Source: Caenibius sp.
GTDB lineage: Bacteria > Pseudomonadota > Alphaproteobacteria > Sphingomonadales > Sphingomonadaceae
Assembly: GCA_030830695.1 (NCBI GenBank)
Contig: JAURML010000039.1
Location: 1 to 37,266, forward strand
Direction: 5' to 3'
Length of the DNA stretch: 37,266 nt
Notes under the pieces: generated by a model
What the model was told of the DNA's origin: nothing
Database searches by the model: none
The model's input: the letters and a program-made list of their open reading frames with translations, nothing else
Program-made: the position numbers and the translations under genes
In this document: positions 8,276-15,662 of the stretch, piece after piece
Numbering within the stretch: position 1 is the stretch's first letter
Layout of the letters: every line of letters starts with the position of its first letter

Positions 8276-8306
8276 GGCAGGCCACCTTTCTTCTTCAGTG
8301 TTGCGC

Positions 8307-8314
8307 TGCCTGGT
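8307..8314. repeat. Left copy of the 8-bp target-site duplication (TGCCTGGT)
   Basis: TGCCTGGT directly precedes the left end of the IS66-family element and is repeated exactly at 11088-11095 directly after its right end. Eight base pairs is the duplication length characteristic of IS66-family insertions. A perfect pair suggests a fairly recent, intact insertion. Confidence 0.93.
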
Positions 8315-8336
8315 GTATCCATCCGGCGAGGGCCGC
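8315..8336. repeat. Left terminal inverted repeat of the IS66 element
   Basis: Begins GTATCCATCCGGCGAG. Aligned with the reverse complement of 11066-11087 it matches at 17 of 22 positions. The exact inner limit of the repeat is uncertain. Confidence 0.85.
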
Positions 8337-8343
8337 GGCGGTG

Positions 8344-8577
8344 TCAGGCGCCTTTCATGAACTCTGAGCGGCGATCATCAAGGAGCTCTTCAAGGTAGTC
8401 GAGGCCTCGGCGCGTGAAGGCGGTAACGGATTCCGCGTCTTCGTCGAGGCTGTCGATGACACTGACGCAGCCGTCTTCTGGCGACATTTGCCCCGCCAGT
8501 TCTTCGATAACGTCGATATCGACCCCGAGGCGACGTGCGGCATAGCGGACTGTGAAGACCATGGAAGGGGCTGCCAT
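8344..8577 (-). CDS. Small IS66-associated passenger protein of unknown function
   Basis: Encodes 77 residues. The start codon is interlocked with the tnpC stop (TGATG around 8575-8579), so it is almost certainly translated with the transposase. Seen: no membrane segment; a hydrophobic/basic N-terminal part (VFTVRYAARRLG), then a strongly acidic C-terminal half with DSLDEDAES and YLEELLDDRRSE, probably helical. I recognise no catalytic motif and do not know a function. Its position suggests a transposition accessory or regulatory role, but it could be a passenger of no use to the element. Confidence 0.7.
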   Translation of the reverse strand: MAAPSMVFTVRYAARRLGVDIDVIEELAGQMSPEDGCVSVIDSLDEDAESVTAFTRRGLDYLEELLDDRRSEFMKGA

Positions 8578-10223
8578 CAGGCGGCCTTTGCGACCGAGCT
8601 CGATGGCTTCCAGTTCCAGGGCAGGAGTTCGTCGAGCCGGCTGACCGGGTGATCGGCGATGCGTGCGAGCACGTCGGCGAGCCAGGCTTGCGGATCGACA
8701 TCGTTCAGGCGCGCGGTCTGGATCACCGTGTACAGGACGGCCGCGCGCTGTCCGCCGCGATCGGATCCGCAGAACAGCCAGGCCTTCCGGCCGAGCGGCA
8801 CGCAGCGGAGGGCACGTTCGGCGGCGTTGTTGGTCAGACAGACCCGGCCATCGTTGAGGAAGCGAGTAAAGGCGTCCCAGCGGCGCAGCATATAGTTGAT
8901 GGCCTTGGCGAGATCGTGGTTGCGCGAGAGCCTGGCGAGTTGGGTGGTGAGCCAGGTGTGAAGCTCGGCCATGAGCGGTGCGCTCAGCTCCCTGCGGGCA
9001 GCGAGGCGCTCGGTGGCATCCTTGCCATTGATGGCGCGCTCGACATCGAACAGAGCATCGATCCGCTGCACGGCCTCGAGCGCGATCGGGTAGATCATGC
9101 CGGCATGCTCCCATCGGCTCTTCTTGCGAGCAGCGCTGGCGACGTCGGCCAGTTCGAAGAACTTGCGCCGTGCGTGGGCGAAGCAGCCGGCCTCGAGCAC
9201 CGGCGCAGGTATGCGACCGGGAGCATAGAGCTCGCCGTACCCGCCATAGGCGTCAGCCTGCAGAATGCCTGACCACGATGCGAGATGCGCCCTTGGATGA
9301 TCGCCGCGCCGATCTCGCGAGTAGTGGAACAGCGCCGCGGGTGGATCGGTGCCGGCGAAAGGTCGATCATCGCGCACGTAGACCCACAATCGGGCGGTAT
9401 CGGTCTTCACCTTGGCCATGACCGGTACGGTCGTATCGTCGCCATGCAATCGCTCGGCGGCGAGGACGTGTGCCTTAATCAGCCGGTAGAGCGGCATCAG
9501 CGCAAAGGCGGCGGCCCCGACCTGGTCGGCAAGCGTCGAAGTGCTCAGTGACACGCCCTCGCGGGCGAAGCGCTCGGCCTGGCGGTTGAGCGGCTGATGC
9601 TGGCCGTACTTCTCGAACAGCAGCATGGCGAGGAAGCTCGGGCCCGCCCAGCCACGTGGCACGACGTGAAAGGGCGCCGGTGGCTGCGTGATCGTCTCGC
9701 AGTCCCGGCAGGAGAACTTCTCGCGCACGGTCTGGATGACCTTCCAGGCGCGCGGGATCACCTCGAGCGTCTCGGTGACGTCCTCGCCGAGCTTGGAGAG
9801 CCGGCTGCCGCCACAGGCCGGGCAAGAGCACGGCGCCGGCACGACGACGCGATCGCGCGGCAGATGCTCGGGAAACGGCTTCCTGGCCGGCCGCTTGCGT
9901 TCGAAGGCGGTAACGGTCGCGGTCATCTCGGCCGCAACGTCGGCAGCAAGATCGTCCTCGGCCGCGTCGGCCTCGAGATCTTCGAGCTGCAGTTCCATCT
10001 GGTCGAGCAGCCGGCGGGTGCGTTCGGCGCTGGCGCCGTACTGCTCGCGCCTGAGCTTGGCGATCTGCAGCTTGAGGTGCGCGATCACGGCCTCGGTGGC
10101 GCTCTCGCGGGCATGGGCATTGGCGAGCTTGGCCTCGGCCTCATTGGCCCGCTGGGTCGCGCTCGCCAGCAGCGCCTTGAGCGCTTCGATATCGTCAGGA
10201 AGGGGCGAAACGGCGGCTTCCAT
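8577..10223 (-). CDS. tnpC: IS66-family transposase (TnpC)
   Basis: DDE-type transposase of about 548 residues. Seen, in order: an N-terminal Ala/Glu/Leu-rich coiled-coil, a Lys/Arg-rich linker, a CSCPACGG zinc-binding segment, and the catalytic core with LHGDDTTVPVM (first Asp), LQADAYGGYGE (second Asp) and NNAAERALR (Glu), followed by the GSDRGGQRAAVLYTVIQTA block typical of the family C terminus. No frameshift or stop interrupts it, so the protein appears functional. The ATG at 10223 (MEAAVSPLP) is preferred; an in-frame TTG at 10265 with GGAG upstream is possible. It lies 72 bases downstream of tnpB and overlaps the passenger gene. Confidence 0.95.
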   Translation of the reverse strand: MEAAVSPLPDDIEALKALLASATQRANEAEAKLANAHARESATEAVIAHLKLQIAKLRREQYGASAERTRRLLDQMELQLEDLEADAAEDDLAADVAAEMTATVTAFERKRPARKPFPEHLPRDRVVVPAPCSCPACGGSRLSKLGEDVTETLEVIPRAWKVIQTVREKFSCRDCETITQPPAPFHVVPRGWAGPSFLAMLLFEKYGQHQPLNRQAERFAREGVSLSTSTLADQVGAAAFALMPLYRLIKAHVLAAERLHGDDTTVPVMAKVKTDTARLWVYVRDDRPFAGTDPPAALFHYSRDRRGDHPRAHLASWSGILQADAYGGYGELYAPGRIPAPVLEAGCFAHARRKFFELADVASAARKKSRWEHAGMIYPIALEAVQRIDALFDVERAINGKDATERLAARRELSAPLMAELHTWLTTQLARLSRNHDLAKAINYMLRRWDAFTRFLNDGRVCLTNNAAERALRCVPLGRKAWLFCGSDRGGQRAAVLYTVIQTARLNDVDPQAWLADVLARIADHPVSRLDELLPWNWKPSSSVAKAA

Positions 10224-10295
10224 GACCGCGATGGAATCACAGAACCCCGCCCGAATGAAGCGCAAAATGCTCCGCTGGAGAAGAAAGCGACGCCG

Positions 10296-10637
10296 CTATC
10301 CGGCGCTCCGCGGACGCCAGGAATACTGCGGGTTCCGCCAGTCGATCCCGTCGAGCAGGCAGGCCAGTTGCGAGGCTGTGAGCGACACCATGCCATCCTT
10401 CGCCGACGGCCAGACGAAGCGTCCCTTCTCGAGCCGCTTGGCGTAGAGCGACATGCCGATCCCATCGTGCCAGATCAGCTTCACCAGCGATCCGGCACGC
10501 CCGCGGAACACGAACAGGTCCCCGCCATGGGGATCGCGCTTCAGTCCCTGCTGGACCAGCAATGCGAGCCCCTGCATCCCCTTGCGCATATCAGTGTGCC
10601 CCATGGCGATCCACACCCGCGCGCCCGAAGGGATCAT
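10296..10637 (-). CDS. tnpB: IS66 family accessory protein TnpB (Orf2)
   Basis: 113 residues with the conserved IS66 Orf2 signature: GHTDMRKGMQGLALLVQ near the N terminus, then GGDLFVFRGRAGSLVKLIWHDG and a Lys/Arg-rich LYAKRLEKGRFVWP segment. It is required for transposition in IS66-type elements, though its biochemical role is not established. The start overlaps the tnpA stop (ATGA at 10634-10637), indicating coupled translation. Confidence 0.94.
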   Translation of the reverse strand: MIPSGARVWIAMGHTDMRKGMQGLALLVQQGLKRDPHGGDLFVFRGRAGSLVKLIWHDGIGMSLYAKRLEKGRFVWPSAKDGMVSLTASQLACLLDGIDWRNPQYSWRPRSAG

Positions 10638-11002
10638 CGCAGCGCCTTCAAGGCCGCCGCCACCAGCGCTGGCGATGCCGAGGCAAAGATGCTGATCCGC
10701 TTGCCGCGCGCCAGGTCGATGACGACGGCGGGCTGCAGACCGGCGCGAGCGGGTTCCGCGTCCTCAATCATCACGGCTGCGGCGAAATCGGGAGCTTGCA
10801 AATCATCCGGTTCTGGCTCGGCGTAAACATCGCGCAGCTTGCGCCGCCAGGTGTAGACCAGGGCTGTCGATACATCGCGCCGCCGGGCGACCTCGGCGAC
10901 GCAGGCGCCGGGCGCAAAGGCCTCGTTCAGGATCTCCAGCCGTTCCTCGTCACTCCAACGGCGACGCCGCTCCGGCCCGGAAAATACCGTGATCTGCCCC
11001 AT
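10634..11002 (-). CDS. tnpA: IS66 family DNA-binding protein TnpA (Orf1, HTH)
   Basis: 122 residues. The N-terminal half is a Tn3/IS3-type helix-turn-helix: RRRRWSDEERLEILNEAF, then CVAEVARRRDVSTALVYTWRRKL. The C-terminal half carries the VIDLARGKRISI segment common to IS66 Orf1 proteins. AGGAG lies 7 bases before the ATG at 11002. It is the first gene of the element and would be transcribed from just inside the right end. Confidence 0.93.
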   Translation of the reverse strand: MGQITVFSGPERRRRWSDEERLEILNEAFAPGACVAEVARRRDVSTALVYTWRRKLRDVYAEPEPDDLQAPDFAAAVMIEDAEPARAGLQPAVVIDLARGKRISIFASASPALVAAALKALR

Positions 11003-11011
11003 CGACCGCTC

Positions 11012-11040
11012 CTAAGCGCACTCTTAAGAGCGCACTTAAG
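11012..11040. promoter_or_regulatory. Palindrome/direct-repeat cluster upstream of tnpA
   Basis: The segment holds the perfect 10-bp palindrome CTCTTAAGAG at 11021-11030 and two direct copies of GCGCACT around it, just outside the tnpA ribosome-binding site and about 50 bases inside the right end. It is a plausible promoter/operator or transposase-binding site of the element. Function is inferred from symmetry and position only. Confidence 0.4.
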
Positions 11041-11065
11041 ACCGGTCGCTTACCTCATCGGCAAG

Positions 11066-11087
11066 GCGGGACCCACCGGATGGGTAC
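11066..11087. repeat. Right terminal inverted repeat of the IS66 element
   Basis: Read on the minus strand it begins GTACCCATCCGGTGGG and pairs with the left end at 8315-8336, 17 of 22 positions. It is followed directly by the second TGCCTGGT copy. Confidence 0.85.
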
Positions 11088-11095
11088 TGCCTGGT
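11088..11095. repeat. Right copy of the 8-bp target-site duplication (TGCCTGGT)
   Basis: Exact copy of 8307-8314 on the other side of the element, fixing its right boundary at 11087. Confidence 0.93.
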
Positions 11096-11150
11096 CGCAG
11101 CAACAATCGTTGTGTCGAGTGAGCGGAAACGACGGAGCGTGGCGGCCGCC

Positions 11151-12326
11151 TCAATAGCTTCGCGGTAGTTTCAGGACATGCTCTGCGATGAACGACAATA
11201 TGAGATTGGTCGAAACAGGTGCCACCTGATAAAGGCGGGCCTCTCGAAATTTCCGTTCGATGTCGTATTCCTCAGCAAAGCCATATCCGCCATATGTCTG
11301 GATGCAGGCGTTGCCCGCTTCGACTGCTACGTCCGCGGCAAGCATTTTTGCCATGTTCGCCTCGGGTCCATGTTCAAGCCCCGCTTCGTAAAGGCGCGCG
11401 GCCTCATGGACCATGAGCTCGGCAGCGCGCATATTTGCGTGGGCTCGCGCGATCGGGAAAGAGACGCCCTGGTTCATGCCAATGGGGCGATCGAAAACCA
11501 CCCGTTGATTGGCATAAGCAATGGATTTTCGGGTAAACCATTTTGCATCACCGACGCATTCGGCAGCAATAAGAACTCTTTCCGCATTCATGCCCGAAAG
11601 GATGCAATGAAAGCCCTTGCCTTCTTTGCCTAAGAGATTGCCGACCGGGATGCGCATCCTGTCGAAGAAAAGTTCCGTCGTGGCATGGTTCATCATGGTG
11701 CGGATAGGCCGGATCGTTAGCGAACCCGCGGTGCGAGCCTGGTTCATATCGACGATGAATATGGAAAGACCGTCGGTTTTCTTCGTCACTTGATCGCGCG
11801 GCGAAGTCCGCGCTAGCAGCAGCATGAGATCGCTGTGTTCGGCGCGACTGGTCCAGATTTTCTGGCCGCTCACCACAAAATAGTCCCCATCGCGAACTGC
11901 CGTCGTCCTTAACGCAGTGGTATCGGAGCCGCTTCCCGGCTCGGTTACGCCGAAAGCCTGCAAGCGCAGTGCGCCGCTTGCGATCGCGGGCAGATAAAGG
12001 CGCTTTTGCTCATCCGATCCATGTCTGAGGATGATGGCCATGTTATACATCTGGGCATGGCATGCCGCTCCGTTGCAACCCATCGCTTGAATCGTCTCAA
12101 GGATGGCAACTGCAGCCGAAAGGCCCAGACCTGATCCGCCATATTCCTCGGGTATGAGCACCGAAAGATAGCCAGCGCTCGTCAACGCATCCACAAAGGA
12201 GGTCGGATATTCGCGATCAGCGTCGAGCTTGCGCCAATATTCACCCGGGAACTTTTCACACAGCCGGCGCACGCCGTCGCGGATTTCGTGAAAGTGTTGA
12301 GGTTCGAAAGGACTAAGAAACTGCAT
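11151..12326 (-). CDS. Acyl-CoA dehydrogenase lacking the usual C-terminal catalytic Glu
   Basis: FAD enzyme that introduces an alpha,beta double bond into an acyl-CoA. Seen: acyl-CoA dehydrogenase fold over 391 residues, with FGVTEPGSGSDTTALRT (flavin/substrate segment) and CIQTYGGYGFAEEYDIERKFREARLY near the C terminus. Where most members have YEGT with the catalytic base, this one reads LYQVAPVSTN, so Glu is absent there. A Glu in SGMNAERVLIAAE is at about the place used as base in isovaleryl- and long-chain acyl-CoA dehydrogenases, so the protein may still be active, probably on a branched or bulky acyl-CoA. The ATG at 12326 overlaps the end of the upstream MaoC gene by 14 bases. Last gene of the minus-strand operon. 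Confidence 0.87.
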   Translation of the reverse strand: MQFLSPFEPQHFHEIRDGVRRLCEKFPGEYWRKLDADREYPTSFVDALTSAGYLSVLIPEEYGGSGLGLSAAVAILETIQAMGCNGAACHAQMYNMAIILRHGSDEQKRLYLPAIASGALRLQAFGVTEPGSGSDTTALRTTAVRDGDYFVVSGQKIWTSRAEHSDLMLLLARTSPRDQVTKKTDGLSIFIVDMNQARTAGSLTIRPIRTMMNHATTELFFDRMRIPVGNLLGKEGKGFHCILSGMNAERVLIAAECVGDAKWFTRKSIAYANQRVVFDRPIGMNQGVSFPIARAHANMRAAELMVHEAARLYEAGLEHGPEANMAKMLAADVAVEAGNACIQTYGGYGFAEEYDIERKFREARLYQVAPVSTNLILSFIAEHVLKLPRSY

Positions 12327-13188
12327 CGCCCTCATCCTGAGAGATTGTGAAAAACCCTTGATCTGCAACGATGACGTCGCGCTCGAGCACCGATGCCCGA
12401 AAAGCGCCATTATTCCAGATTTCGGTTCTGATGGTTTCACCAGGGAACACCGGCGCGGCGAAACGCAGTTGCACTGCGCGCAGGCGCTCGGCCTGGTAGC
12501 CAAGTCGCCCGCGGAGGATGGCGTGAACGATGATGCCCATCGTGCCCAAGCCGTGCAATATCGGCATCCTGTACCCGGCGCGCGCCGCGATTGCGGGATC
12601 GCTGTGCAGCGGGTTGAGATCTCCATTGAGACGATAGATCAGGGCCTGTTCGGGACCGGTCGTCAGGTCAATGACAAGACCGGCATTGCCTTCCGCCACG
12701 GGTACCGGCGAACTTCGCGGTGCTTCGCCTTCCCCTCCGAACCCGCCGCCGCCGCGAATGAAGATCGTACGTTCAAGACAGGCAAAGCAGGTGCCGCGAT
12801 CATCGCGGATATTGGTTTCGGTGAATATCAACGCGGCCTTGCCCGCGCCTTTGTCGACAATGTGGGTGACGCGGGTTGTGCTTTCGACTTCGCCAGTTGC
12901 CGGAACCGGGCCAAGCAGTACCATGGATTGGCCGGCATGCAGGACGGAAACCGGATCTACACCGGAATCAGGGTGCCCCAGCCAGAACCCGGGACTCGCG
13001 AGAACGAGCGCCATGCCGGGCATGGCAACCGGTCCACGAAGGGGATCCACGAATGGCAGCTGCGCGAGGTCGGTAGGATCTCGCCCCATCCCGATCGATA
13101 AGGCGTAAAATGCAGCATCGCGTGGAGTGACGGTCTGACGAACCGCAGGAATACGAAAGTTGAGCAATTTTTGCGGATCGATTGTCAC
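12313..13188 (-). CDS. MaoC-like (hydratase 2) double-hotdog enoyl-CoA hydratase
   Basis: Expected to hydrate a trans-2-enoyl-CoA to the (R)-3-hydroxyacyl-CoA. Seen: 291 residues, the length of a two-hotdog MFE-2-like hydratase. The N-terminal hotdog starts with RDAAFYALSIGMGRDP. The C-terminal hotdog carries the hydratase-2 signature RLNGDLNPLHSDPAIA with the catalytic Asp and His, followed by PILHGLGTMGI. The GTG at 13188 is chosen because AGGGA lies about 8 bases upstream and similarity starts soon after; the frame stays open further upstream. It is 22 bases downstream of the mesaconyl-CoA hydratase-like gene and overlaps the next dehydrogenase gene. With the SDR at 19377 it would form a split MFE-2-type beta-oxidation pair. 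Confidence 0.87.
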   Translation of the reverse strand: MTIDPQKLLNFRIPAVRQTVTPRDAAFYALSIGMGRDPTDLAQLPFVDPLRGPVAMPGMALVLASPGFWLGHPDSGVDPVSVLHAGQSMVLLGPVPATGEVESTTRVTHIVDKGAGKAALIFTETNIRDDRGTCFACLERTIFIRGGGGFGGEGEAPRSSPVPVAEGNAGLVIDLTTGPEQALIYRLNGDLNPLHSDPAIAARAGYRMPILHGLGTMGIIVHAILRGRLGYQAERLRAVQLRFAAPVFPGETIRTEIWNNGAFRASVLERDVIVADQGFFTISQDEGDAVS

Positions 13189-13210
13189 TTTCAATTTCCC
13201 TGGAAGGTGG

Positions 13211-14071
13211 TCAAAGGGTGGCGCTGGCAACCATGATCGGACGGCCATCGCGCGCATGGGCGACGAACTGAACACTATTGCCGTTCGCGCGAAGCGCCAA
13301 ATGCAGTTCCTCGCCGCAGATCGCGGCAGACACCGCTCGGCAATCGAAGCACCGAAGCGCATTGTCGCCGAAGTGCTGCTGGGCGAGTTCCAGCAGCAGT
13401 GTCGCCGTCAACGGACCGTGAACGACGAGGCCGCGATACCCCTCGATTTCGCAGGTGTAGGCCCGATCATAATGAATCCGGTGACTGTTGAAGGTCAGCG
13501 CCGAAAATCGGAACAGCAAGGTTTCGGAGGGGACCAGCGCGCGGTGCGCAACCCATCGGGATCCGTCGAAGATCATGTCAGACGGCCTTGGCAGCTCTGC
13601 GGTGCCCAAAGGCATGGGATCCCGATAAACGATCGCTTGGGTTTCGCGAACGGAGAGTTCGCCTTCGCAGCGGGTTTCTTGTGCTATCTCGACGAAAACA
13701 AGCTTGCCGGTCGCCCCTTGCTTTTCGGCGATGGAATTGATCCGCGATCTGCGCTGCACCTTCTGACCGATGAGCAACGGCGAAAGAAATTCGATCTTGC
13801 TCGATGCCCACATCCGGCGCGACTGAGGAAGTGGTGGCATGAAGCTGCTTTCGCCGCCGCGCACCGGATGGCCATCCACGCTCAATGCCGCTGTTGGCGC
13901 GTCTGGCAGGCAAAGGCACCAATGATAGCCTTGCGGCACGCTGCCATCTGCCGGCGCAACGCGGTCGAAAGTCGCCAGCCACCGTCTTGCGGCAGCGAGT
14001 TCCAGATAGTCGTGACGCAATTCTTCACGACCGATCCAGCTTTGCCATTGTTCGTCTGGCTGGGTGGTCAT
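13211..14071 (-). CDS. Mesaconyl-C4-CoA / itaconyl-CoA hydratase-like protein (FAS1-like dehydratase, MaoC superfamily)
   Basis: 286 residues resembling 3-methylfumaryl-CoA (mesaconyl-C4-CoA) hydratase and itaconyl-CoA hydratase, which add water to a C5 dicarboxylic enoyl-CoA to give citramalyl-CoA. Seen: an N-terminal hotdog half with QGYHWCLCLPDAPTAAL and the GESSFMPPLPQSRRMWASS block typical of this group. The C-terminal half carries FNSHRIHYDRAYTCEIEGY and LVVHGPLTATLLLELA, with the HRIHYD and VVHGPL motifs of HTD2-like dehydratases. The start overlaps the stop of the methylsuccinyl-CoA dehydrogenase-type gene (ATGA at 14068-14071). Coupling to that enzyme and to the mesaconyl-CoA isomerase-type transferase supports the assignment; a larger substituted analogue as substrate is possible. 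Confidence 0.8.
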   Translation of the reverse strand: MTTQPDEQWQSWIGREELRHDYLELAAARRWLATFDRVAPADGSVPQGYHWCLCLPDAPTAALSVDGHPVRGGESSFMPPLPQSRRMWASSKIEFLSPLLIGQKVQRRSRINSIAEKQGATGKLVFVEIAQETRCEGELSVRETQAIVYRDPMPLGTAELPRPSDMIFDGSRWVAHRALVPSETLLFRFSALTFNSHRIHYDRAYTCEIEGYRGLVVHGPLTATLLLELAQQHFGDNALRCFDCRAVSAAICGEELHLALRANGNSVQFVAHARDGRPIMVASATL

Positions 14072-15660
14072 AAATCATCTCCGGTCAGGCCGCGGGCAAT
14101 CACCTGAGCCTGAATTTCCGCAGCGCCCTCGAAAATGTTGAGGATGCGCGCATCGCAAAGGATGCGACTGATCTCGTATTCAAGGGCATAACCATTGGCG
14201 CCGTGGATCTGCAGCGCAGCGTCGGCGTTCGACCAGGCGGCGCGAGCGGCAAGCAACTTTGCCATGCCGGCCTCAATATCGCAGCGCTTTTCCGAATCCC
14301 TGGCTCGCGCGGCAGCATAGCAGAGTTCACGCGCCATCACAAAATCGACAAGGCTCATCGCCAGCTTGTCCGACACGCGCGGAAACCCGACGATGGCCCT
14401 GCCGAATTGCTTGCGAACCAAGGCATAGTCGAGGCCCAGTTCGAGGGCCCGCCGCGCGACGCCGATAGCCCGCGCGGCGGTCTGGATGCGTGCACCCTCG
14501 AAGGTACGCATGAGCTGCTTGAACCCTTTCCCCTCCTCGCCGCCCAGCAGGGCGTCTGCCGGCGCGGTCATGGCATCGAACTGCAGGGCATATTCGCGCA
14601 TCCCGCGATAACCGGGGACCTCGATCTCGCTTCCGGTCATGCCAGGGGCTGGGAAACCGTCATCGCTCGTGCCCCGAGGCTTGGGCACCAGCAACATCGA
14701 CAGCCCGGCGTAACCCCTGGCTTCAGGTAATGTTCGCACGAGCATCGTCATCAGATCTGATCGGCTGGCATGGGTAATCCAGTTTTTCGCCCCGTTGATG
14801 ACCCAGTGATCGCCGTCGTGCCGTGCGCGGGTTTGAATGGAGCCAAGATCCGATCCGGTGTCGGGTTCGGTGAAGGCTGCTGACGGCAAAACCTCGCCGC
14901 TCGCGATCCTGGGCAGCCACCAGGCCTTTTGCGCTTCGGTGCCGTTCAAGCCGATCAGTTCGCCGGCGATTTCGGACCGCGTGCCAAGCGAACCCGCGCC
15001 AATCCAGCCGCGCGACAATTCCTCGGTTATGATGCACATCTTTAGCTTGCCAAGGCCAAGACCCCCATAGATTTCGGGTATGCAGACTCCGAATGTACCG
15101 AGATCGGCCATGGCCTGAATCACTGCCTCGGGGATCAGGTCATTCGCCAGATGCCATCCGTGCGCCTGGGGCACGATGACAGCATTGGTGAAGCGACGGT
15201 ATTGCTCGCGGATCGTGTCGGCTTCGGCATCATCGAGCGACTCGCTTGGCCATTGCCCCTGGGCCAGGGCTGCGGCCACTTCGCCTCTGGTTGCCGCATA
15301 GTCCACATCGAGCAGGTCCGCGCACCGGTCGAAAAGCGTGCGGGCAGCGCTGCCAAGTCCGAGGTCGCCGGGGCGGAAGATTTCGTTCTGGCCCATCGGC
15401 AGGCCGCCACCGATCTGGCCAATGCATTCAGCGAAGGCCAGAATGGCGATCCTGGCGTCAAGATCATTCTTGCTGCCCCTGGCCTCGGACCATTCGAGCA
15501 CCGCTTCCAGCGCAGCCACAAGCGTGGCCACCCAGGCATAGCCGTGCGCGGCCCGCTGCTCCTCATCAATCCTTCCGGACACCAAGCGCGCGCCCAACGC
15601 TGCCTTGACCGAGGCGCGATAGTCTCTCGCGGCGTTCAGGGCCTGGCGCAGATCAGCCAC
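14068..15660 (-). CDS. mcd: (2S)-methylsuccinyl-CoA dehydrogenase-type acyl-CoA dehydrogenase
   Basis: Long acyl-CoA dehydrogenase of about 530 residues. The extra N-terminal region of about 150 residues contains EEQRAAHGYAWVATLVAALE and QIGGGLPMGQNEIFRPGDLG, blocks I recognise from methylsuccinyl-CoA dehydrogenase (Mcd) of the ethylmalonyl-CoA pathway. The standard domain follows: FTEPDTGSDLGSIQTRA, QIHGANGYALEYEISRILCDAR, and the catalytic Glu in NIFEGAAEIQ. Mcd oxidises methylsuccinyl-CoA to mesaconyl-C1-CoA. The GTG at 15660 starts two bases after the thiolase stop; a start further upstream inside the thiolase gene is open. Flanking Mct- and Meh-like genes fit this role. Ethylmalonyl-CoA pathway partners (Ccr, Ecm) are absent from the window. 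Confidence 0.83.
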   Translation of the reverse strand: MADLRQALNAARDYRASVKAALGARLVSGRIDEEQRAAHGYAWVATLVAALEAVLEWSEARGSKNDLDARIAILAFAECIGQIGGGLPMGQNEIFRPGDLGLGSAARTLFDRCADLLDVDYAATRGEVAAALAQGQWPSESLDDAEADTIREQYRRFTNAVIVPQAHGWHLANDLIPEAVIQAMADLGTFGVCIPEIYGGLGLGKLKMCIITEELSRGWIGAGSLGTRSEIAGELIGLNGTEAQKAWWLPRIASGEVLPSAAFTEPDTGSDLGSIQTRARHDGDHWVINGAKNWITHASRSDLMTMLVRTLPEARGYAGLSMLLVPKPRGTSDDGFPAPGMTGSEIEVPGYRGMREYALQFDAMTAPADALLGGEEGKGFKQLMRTFEGARIQTAARAIGVARRALELGLDYALVRKQFGRAIVGFPRVSDKLAMSLVDFVMARELCYAAARARDSEKRCDIEAGMAKLLAARAAWSNADAALQIHGANGYALEYEISRILCDARILNIFEGAAEIQAQVIARGLTGDDL

Positions 15661-15662
15661 CT

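Larger units (their letters stand above)
8315..11087 (-). mobile_element. Complete IS66-family insertion sequence (2773 bp)
   Basis: All IS66 parts are present and in the usual order on the minus strand: tnpA (HTH protein), tnpB (IS66 Orf2), tnpC (DDE transposase) and a small passenger gene. The ends carry imperfect inverted repeats beginning GTATCCATCCGG on the left and GTACCCATCCGG on the right (minus-strand reading), 17 of 22 positions identical. An exact 8-bp duplication TGCCTGGT flanks it. It lies between the convergent gcdH and acyl-CoA dehydrogenase genes and interrupts neither. I cannot name the exact element. Confidence 0.94.

Noticed and set aside
8649-10826. Long plus-strand frames (207 and 409 codons) across the IS66 transposase genes
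   Set aside because: They run antisense to tnpC, tnpB and tnpA, which carry all family motifs; no independent support.
12327-12626. N-terminal extension of the acyl-CoA dehydrogenase at 11151 into the MaoC gene
   Set aside because: The extension overlaps the MaoC reading frame by 300 bases and has no dehydrogenase similarity; the ATG at 12326 fits the family N terminus.
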